A stretch of DNA of 18,041 nt from an uncultured Dialister sp. Lineage in GTDB: Bacteria > Bacillota > Negativicutes > Veillonellales > Dialisteraceae. Numbering within the stretch: position 1 is the stretch's first letter; each line of letters opens with the position of its first letter. A model generated the notes under the pieces. That model made no database searches and had not been told where the DNA came from. It saw nothing but the letters and a program-made list of their open reading frames with translations. The DNA lies in NCBI GenBank assembly GCA_900314595.1, contig OMVW01000033.1, positions 1 to 18,041 of the forward strand. Direction: 5' to 3'. Positions 13,761 through 18,041 of the stretch are shown here, piece after piece. The translations under genes were made by a program, and so were the position numbers.

Positions 13761-14933
13761 ATGGAAGAAGAGAAAAAAGGGTTATTTTCAGGATCCATCG
13801 GGAGGCTGATCCTTCCGGGGATCATCCTGCAGTCAGTACTGATCGGCGGCGGTTATGCGACGGGCCGTGAAATCGTCGAATACGGTGCCAAGTACGGAGC
13901 CATGGGCTGGCTTTCCGGCTTTGCCACATTTATCGGATTTGCGGTAGTCGCTATCCTTTCCTTTGAACTGATCCGTCTGTACAAGACTTACGATTTCAAA
14001 TCGTTCCTGAAAGAACTGATCGGACCTTTCTACCATGTATTTGATGTGGTCTACCTGCTGTTCATGGTCATCATCATCGCCGTCATGTCGTCCGCAACGG
14101 GCGCGGTAGTCGAGCAGATGACGGGACTCAACTACTGGTACGGTGTCGGTTTCATTACGATTGTCGTAGGTATACTGAACTTCTACGGTGAAAAAATCAT
14201 CGCTTACTTTGAAACCATCGGTACCATTCTTCTGTACATCGGGTATATCTGCTTCTCCATCCTCGTCATTTCCCACGGAGGAGATAATATTTCCCAGGTC
14301 TTTGCTACCGGCGACCATTCCTTCGTACCGGATGCAACCACCGGCGCAGCTCTCTGGACCGGTATCCTGTACACTGCGTACAACCTGGTCGTATTCCCGG
14401 CCTCCTTCTTCACCATCAAGGCCCAGAAAAACAGAAAAGATACCGTCATCAGCGGTATCATTGCCGGCCTTCTCATGATTATCCCCTGGTTCATGACCTA
14501 CTATGCAGTCATGGCTTTCTATCCGTCCAAGGAAGTCCTCGCTTCCCCGGTCCCCTGGGTAGCCATGATGCAGGCCGATAACGCACCGGGCTGGCTGCTC
14601 CTGCTCTTCTCCATCGTTATGGGCTGGACACTCATCGAAACCGCTACCGGTATCATTCATGCACTGCTGGAAAGAATCGATACCGGACTCATCGGAAGCG
14701 GAAAGCTCCCCATGAAACGTAACCAGCGCGGAGCCCTGACCATCGCTATCCTGGTCGTTTCCGTAGCTATGGCAAAGATCGGTATCATCGACCTCATTGC
14801 AAAAGGCTACAACGCACTTGCCTATGCTTTCATCGTCATGTACCTCGTACCGATCCTTACCATCGGTATCTACAAGATAATAAAGAGAAACGGCAAACCG
14901 GTAGAAACGGAAGAAGAAAAAGCAGCAGAATAA
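13761..14933 (+). CDS. YkvI-family (COG3949) membrane transporter
   Basis: A 390-residue inner-membrane protein with about ten hydrophobic segments, resembling the uncharacterised YkvI family, which is thought to belong to the APC/LeuT-fold secondary transporters. The N-terminus reads GRLILPGIILQSVLIGGGYA then TGREIVEYGAKYGAMGW; the unwound SVLIGGGYATGRE in the first helix is typical of sodium- or proton-coupled amino acid carriers. Later helices include LLFMVIIIAVMSSATGAVVE, LWTGILYTAYNLVVFPASFF and LLLLFSIVMGWTLIETATGI; the tail is charged (ETEEEKAAE). GGAGGGG sits 7-9 nt upstream of the ATG. The T-box leader points to uptake of leucine or another branched-chain amino acid, which the family alone would not tell. 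It is followed by a terminator shared with the convergent ATPase gene. Confidence 0.83.
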   Translation: MEEEKKGLFSGSIGRLILPGIILQSVLIGGGYATGREIVEYGAKYGAMGWLSGFATFIGFAVVAILSFELIRLYKTYDFKSFLKELIGPFYHVFDVVYLLFMVIIIAVMSSATGAVVEQMTGLNYWYGVGFITIVVGILNFYGEKIIAYFETIGTILLYIGYICFSILVISHGGDNISQVFATGDHSFVPDATTGAALWTGILYTAYNLVVFPASFFTIKAQKNRKDTVISGIIAGLLMIIPWFMTYYAVMAFYPSKEVLASPVPWVAMMQADNAPGWLLLLFSIVMGWTLIETATGIIHALLERIDTGLIGSGKLPMKRNQRGALTIAILVVSVAMAKIGIIDLIAKGYNALAYAFIVMYLVPILTIGIYKIIKRNGKPVETEEEKAAE

Positions 14934-14951
14934 TTAAATCTATATGAAATA

Positions 14952-14990
14952 AAAACAGCCTGCGAGCCAAAACTTTGCAGGCTGTTTTTT
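14952..14990. terminator. Bidirectional terminator between transporter and ATPase genes
   Basis: AAAACAGCCTGC pairs with GCAGGCTGTTTT around a 13-nt loop. T6 follows on the plus strand, and TTTTTATTTC on the minus strand. It lies 19 nt after the transporter stop and 34 nt after the ATPase stop, serving both convergent genes. Confidence 0.9.
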
Positions 14991-15023
14991 ATGTACAGGA
15001 AATAAAATAAATGATAATCACAA

Positions 15024-16244
15024 TCACTCTGCGTTTTGGCCCAGGAGCCAGTCCAGTGCATTCACCTTTCGAATGCCATTATAACTGGCTTCCCTTTCCA
15101 GTTCATCCAGCGTCAGCAGGTACTTGGGATACTGATCACGAATCTGCTGCAAAGGTTTCAATTCCCGGGCAAGGACCGCCGGGTCCAGAGTAGACAGGGC
15201 GACCTGATAATACTCGGGTCCCTCATTTCCTATAGCTGCGAAATCGACTTCCGTTTCATCCATTTTTCCCACATACACCGTCTTATGGCGGCGAAGAAGT
15301 TCCAAATATATGACATTTTCCAGCTGATGGCCTGTATCCCCGCCACGCCGGCCCAGCTTACGGTTCCTCATTCCCAAATCTACCGCATAATATTTGGCAA
15401 GGGTCGAGAGCAGCTGCTTACCCCGGATATTATAGCGGGGAACCTCATAGATAATCAGGCTGTCCTTCAGCCCTCTCACATATTTCTCGATGGTTTTGCT
15501 GTCAGTCTTTCTCCCGAGACTTGTCAGGGAATCGGCAATCTTTCTGATTGAAATTAAACTTCCCACATTGTCCATAAGATAGCGGAATACGCTTTCCAGC
15601 CGCATAACATCATTAATCCGATACCGGGCTGCCACATCTTTCAGCATGATTGTACTGTAAATCCCATCCAGATAAACGTCGATATCCTCCTGTCTGCCGT
15701 CAAACTGCAGAGTATAGGGAAAAGAACCCTGCTGCAGGTATGCATTGAAATTAGCCATGGGGCTTCTTTTTGCCGCATTGGCATCACCTGTGCAGAATTC
15801 CCTGAAAGACAAAGGCAGCATGGAAAGTTCCACATACCGGCCGGCAAGCAGCGTTGCCAGTTCACCGGACATGAACCAGGCATTGGAACCGGTCATGTAG
15901 ATATCCAGATTGCTGTGGAGAAAGAGACTGTCCACGGCTCTTTCAAACTCCGGGACCTGCTGGATTTCATCAAGAAATACATAGTTCATTCTATCCGGAA
16001 CAGCATGAGAAAGCACATATTCATGGAGTGCCCGGTAATCGGTAAGCGCCGAAAATTTTAAATCTTCAAAGTTAATGGAAACAATCTGCCTGGGGGACAC
16101 ATTCTCTTTGAGGAGTTGTCTCTGAAAAAGTGTAAATAAGGTCGATTTCCCGCAGCGTCGTACACCGGAAATGACTTTAATCAGCTGCTTCTCACGGAAC
16201 TGCTGCAGAAAATTCAGATAATCCGGGCGTGGTATAAGGTCCAT
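15024..16244 (-). CDS. AAA_14 / DUF4143 ATPase
   Basis: A 406-residue protein of the widespread AAA_14 plus DUF4143 family. The N-terminal P-loop domain has Walker A SGVRRCGKST (about residues 27-36), Walker B YVFLDEIQQ (about 88-96), sensor-like IYMTGSNAWFMSGELATLLAGR and the RYVELSMLPLSFREF segment. The C-terminal DUF4143 part has LKDSLIIYEVPRYNIRGK, the family-typical KYYAVDLGMRN, LENVIYLELLRR and VDFAA, which resembles a PD-(D/E)XK-like fold core. The function is unknown; such genes are abundant and often multicopy in gut anaerobes. The start at 16244 follows GGAGGTG by about 6 nt. The gene is monocistronic and convergent with the transporter. Two matching palindromes lie upstream of its promoter. 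Confidence 0.87.
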   Translation of the reverse strand: MDLIPRPDYLNFLQQFREKQLIKVISGVRRCGKSTLFTLFQRQLLKENVSPRQIVSINFEDLKFSALTDYRALHEYVLSHAVPDRMNYVFLDEIQQVPEFERAVDSLFLHSNLDIYMTGSNAWFMSGELATLLAGRYVELSMLPLSFREFCTGDANAAKRSPMANFNAYLQQGSFPYTLQFDGRQEDIDVYLDGIYSTIMLKDVAARYRINDVMRLESVFRYLMDNVGSLISIRKIADSLTSLGRKTDSKTIEKYVRGLKDSLIIYEVPRYNIRGKQLLSTLAKYYAVDLGMRNRKLGRRGGDTGHQLENVIYLELLRRHKTVYVGKMDETEVDFAAIGNEGPEYYQVALSTLDPAVLARELKPLQQIRDQYPKYLLTLDELEREASYNGIRKVNALDWLLGQNAE

Positions 16245-16282
16245 CCGATTCACCTCCGAAAATGACTGCACTTATTCCCTCC

Positions 16283-16377
16283 ATTATAATCCATAAACCT
16301 TTAGAAATAAACGAGTTTGTGGAATTTATTCCTCAAACTTCTTAAATTTATAAGTTTTGGGATTTTATTCCTCGAAA
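16283..16377 (-). promoter_or_regulatory. ATPase promoter with two direct-repeat palindromes
   Basis: TATAAT (16283-16288, minus) with a weak TTTATT at -35 (16306-16311). Just upstream is a 24-bp near-palindrome (16315-16338): GTTTG-T-GGAAT-TT-ATTCC-T-CAAAC. A diverged copy lies at 16354-16377 (GTTTTGGGATTTTATTCCTC then GAAA), exactly 39 bp away. Matching sites in this position suggest a DNA-binding regulator, possibly the ATPase itself or a partner. That is inference. Confidence 0.6.
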
Positions 16378-16422
16378 TTATAAATATCATCATATTTCCA
16401 ATACCCCTTGTCCCATCTGCCC

Positions 16423-16455
16423 TGAAAGAAAAAACCGGCCCTGCCCGGACCGGTT
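16423..16455 (-). terminator. Terminator of the small PAS-like gene
   Basis: On the minus strand AACCGG (complement of 16450-16455) pairs with CCGGTT, with CC/GG pairs inside, and is followed by a T-run (complement of 16423-16432). It lies about 30 nt after the stop codon. Confidence 0.78.
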
Positions 16456-16484
16456 CTGTTCTGCTGACCGCTGATAAGTACTCA

Positions 16485-16826
16485 CTATTTTCTCGCCCAT
16501 GCTGCCACTTCAGGAAGGGTCAGGGAAAAATGGATTACCACGTCCGGATATCCCTTCACCGGCAGCCATCCGCGGATCTTTCCTTCCGACGGCCGGTCGA
16601 TGCCCGCCTTTCCCGTGGAAAGGACCTTCAGCTTGAGACATCCCCGGTGATTTTCCGGAGACTTTCTCGCCGCACAGATTTCGCCCGCCTTCATACCCTG
16701 CGCTTCTGCAAAAGGATTCACCGCAATCGTGAGATGATGACGATCCACAATCCTCGCCACCCCCGGGAACGTGTCCCAGGTCTCATGAAACGAATGGATG
16801 AGATTTGTGTAATCCTGTTTTTCCAT
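16485..16826 (-). CDS. Small PAS-like hypothetical protein
   Basis: A 113-residue soluble protein without signal peptide or membrane segment. The order of features is PAS-like: WDTFPGVARIVDRHHLTIAV, then NPFAEAQGMKAGEIC, then SPENHRGCLKLKVLSTGKAG, then WLPVKGYPDVVIHFSLTLPE. The NPFAEAQGM segment resembles the N-x-A-x-x-x-G helix of PAS domains. Cys, His and Cys (GEIC, ENHRGC) might bind a cofactor or metal, but I cannot show it. The start at 16826 is 9 nt after GGAGG; an ATG two codons earlier is only 3 nt from it. It is followed by its own terminator. I do not recognise a specific family, and no partner output domain is adjacent. Confidence 0.6.
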   Translation of the reverse strand: MEKQDYTNLIHSFHETWDTFPGVARIVDRHHLTIAVNPFAEAQGMKAGEICAARKSPENHRGCLKLKVLSTGKAGIDRPSEGKIRGWLPVKGYPDVVIHFSLTLPEVAAWARK

Positions 16827-16860
16827 AATCATGCTCCTCCTATGCGAATCACATTTCCAA

Positions 16861-17120
16861 AGTGATAAGGGTGAAGTGGTAAGTAATAAGTGAAGGATAT
16901 GGTTTCCTCCCGGGAACCAATCTTATATACAGGGCCTTCGGCTCCTTGTATGGATTTCCCCATATATACTCCCGCCGCGTCAGCGGCGGATCTTCACGAA
17001 CCACGAATCACGAACCACGAAATCTCGAAATAGACTCGAAAGAAGCATGTCGATGTGAGGCTAATCCCGAATACCGAAGCTGACTCAAGCCGCCATATCT
17101 GACTAATGACTCAAAGATAA
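16861..17120 (+). repeat. Composite palindromic intergenic repeat, copy E3
   Basis: Left 7-mers (AAGTGAT, AAGGGTG, AAGTGGT, AAGTAAT; 16860-16887), GAAGG-ATATGG, the hairpin GGTTTCC-TCC-CGGGAACC (16901-16918), AATCTTATATAC, GGGCCTTCGGCTCC, CCATATATACTC (16960-16971), the hairpin CCGCCGC-GTCA-GCGGCGG, ATCTTC, and heptads ACGAACC, ACGAATC, ACGAACC (16996-17016). It continues with CGAAATCTCGAAATAGACTC, GTGAGGCTAATCCCG and the end CTGACTAATGACTCAAAG. It joins both modules of the family in one element. Confidence 0.85.
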
Positions 17121-17274
17121 TTACGCTACGCATGAACCATTCAGAGTCAGTCCGATGGTTACGATCGTACGCCCCCTCACCCTGCGGGAGCTCCCCGAAC
17201 GCGGGGAGCAGGTCGCTATCGATGAATAGCCGCCAGTGTCTCATCGGGAAAACTAACACGCCTGGGAAAGTCCC
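17121..17274. other. Spacer with GC hairpin inside the repeat cluster
   Basis: No gene. It contains the palindromic ACGATCGTACG (17161-17171) and a hairpin GCTCCCC-GAACGC-GGGGAGC (17190-17209). The stretch ends ACACGCCTGGGAAAGTCCCC, which matches the lead-ins ACAACGCCTGTG at 7581 and CACGCCTGTGCACA at 9980, so GC hairpin plus ACGCCTG is a recurring preface to the TATATACTC unit. Confidence 0.55.
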
Positions 17275-17945
17275 CATATATACTCATTGCCGCATCAGCG
17301 GCAATACCTTCACGAATCACGAACCACGAACCACGAAATCTCGAAATAGACTGGAAAGCGGCTCGCCGAGGTGAGGCTAACCCACGAAAATCGTATGAGA
17401 CTCAAACCCGGGTAACTGCCTGATGACTCAAATAAAAAGCCTGTGCACAGCCCCCATATATACTCATTGGCTGCATCAGCAGCCAATCCTTCCCCGCACC
17501 CCGCACCCCGAAATCTCGGAATGGACTCGAAAGAGGCATGTCGATGTGAGGCTAATCCCGAATACCGAATGAGACTCAAACCCGGGTAACTGCCTGATGA
17601 CTCTAATAAAAGCCTGTGCACAGTCCCTATATATAATAATTGGCTGCATCAGCAGCCAATCCTTCCCCGCACCCCGCACCCCGAAATCTCGGAATGGACT
17701 CAAAAGGGGCATGTCGATGTGAGGCTAATCCCGAATACCGAATGAGACTCAAGCCACAGTAACTGCCTGATGACTCTAATAAAAAGCCTGTGCACAGCCC
17801 CCATATATACTCATTGGCTGCATCAGCAGCCAATCCTTCCCCGCACCCCGCATCCCGCACCCCGAAAGCTCTGAATGGACTCGAAAGGGACATGTCGATG
17901 TGAGGCTAATCCCGAATACCGAATGAGACTCAAACCCGGGTAACT
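17275..17945 (+). repeat. Tandem array of ~175-bp repeat units (three full, one partial)
   Basis: Units start at 17275, 17455, 17627 and 17802 (lengths 180, 172 and 175, then 144 to the break). Each has the TATATA motif, a hairpin (ATTGCCGC-ATCA-GCGGCAAT, then ATTGGCTGC-ATCA-GCAGCCAAT three times), CCTTC, heptads (ACGAACC type in the first unit, CCGCACC type in the other three), CGAAATCTCG, GAATGGACTCGAAAG, GTCGATGTGAGGCTAATCCC, GAATGAGACTCAAACCCGGG, TAACTGCCTGATGACTC and AATAAAAAGCCTGTGCACAG. Units 2-4 are nearly identical. Minus-strand frames repeat a peptide containing SGLASHRHASFES, which I regard as a by-product. Confidence 0.92.
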
Positions 17946-18041
17946 AAAATGGTCCTAGGAAATTGGACACGGGAAACTGGTATCCCCGAACATAGGACAG
18001 GGTAAACTGGAAAATCCCTTTGCCATGGACACTCTACTCCT
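17946..18041. other. Unrelated sequence abutting the broken repeat unit; possible mobile-element end
   Basis: After CCCGGGTAACT the last unit stops matching its siblings. The new sequence holds two similar boxes, GGACACGGGAAACTGG (17964-17979) and GGACAGGGTAAACTGG (17995-18010), 31 bp apart. Paired terminal boxes of this kind occur at the ends of some insertion sequences (IS21-like elements have repeated terminal boxes), but no transposase is visible before the window ends. Confidence 0.35.

Noticed and set aside
16317..16865. Plus-strand 182-residue frame over the ATPase promoter and the small PAS-like gene
   Set aside because: It spans palindromes, a terminator and the complement of a gene with a ribosome site. 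The composition is not protein-like.
17008..17893. Minus-strand frames in the 3' repeat array with a recurring SGLASHRHASFES-type peptide
   Set aside because: They mirror the ~175-bp unit, lack ribosome sites and change frame between units of different length. They are translations of repeat DNA.

Overview
This window looks like a chromosomal segment of a Firmicutes-lineage bacterium. It has AGGAGG-type ribosome binding sites, TTGACA-17 bp-TATAAT-like promoters, short-stem intrinsic terminators and two T-box leaders. The moderately high GC, the exported SIMPL and DUF3298 proteins, and the large load of structured intergenic repeats make me lean towards Negativicutes (a Dialister- or Megasphaera-like organism). 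That assignment is an impression, not a demonstration.

Layout. 1-2600: a nitroreductase-fold protein (minus), a composite palindromic repeat, a 62-bp minisatellite (10 full copies plus a partial one) and a secreted SIMPL-domain protein (minus). 2600-7350: a LysE/RhtB-type exporter and a 1111-residue PAS/GGDEF-like/EAL protein (both plus), enclosed by two inverted ~185-bp repeat copies. 7350-10330: two tandem paralogous secreted DUF3298-like proteins (minus) and about 1 kb of gene-free repeats. 10329-14990: a branched-chain amino acid island. It holds an orphan LivJ-like lipoprotein (minus) behind a leucine-type T-box, a class III aminotransferase resembling isoleucine 2-epimerase (plus, divergent), and a YkvI-type transporter (plus) behind a second T-box. 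15024-16830: an AAA_14/DUF4143 ATPase and a small PAS-like protein (both minus). 16860-18041: a tandem array of ~175-bp repeat units that stops abruptly at ~17945 in unrelated sequence.

Two things stand out. First, the T-box in front of the binding protein has one Stem I but two complete antiterminator/terminator switches in series. With the T-box of the YkvI gene, this suggests that uncharged tRNA-Leu controls a scavenging and racemisation module for branched-chain amino acids. Second, nearly every intergenic gap carries one modular repeat family. Its parts are the motif TATATACTC, a hairpin (often with an ATCA loop) whose stem varies by compensatory changes, CCTTC, and a short array of 7-bp repeats whose sequence differs from copy to copy while the 7-bp period is kept. 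A partner module (GAAGG-ATATGG-hairpin-AACCAAT) gives some copies mirror symmetry. I have not seen this family described, but I could not search for it.
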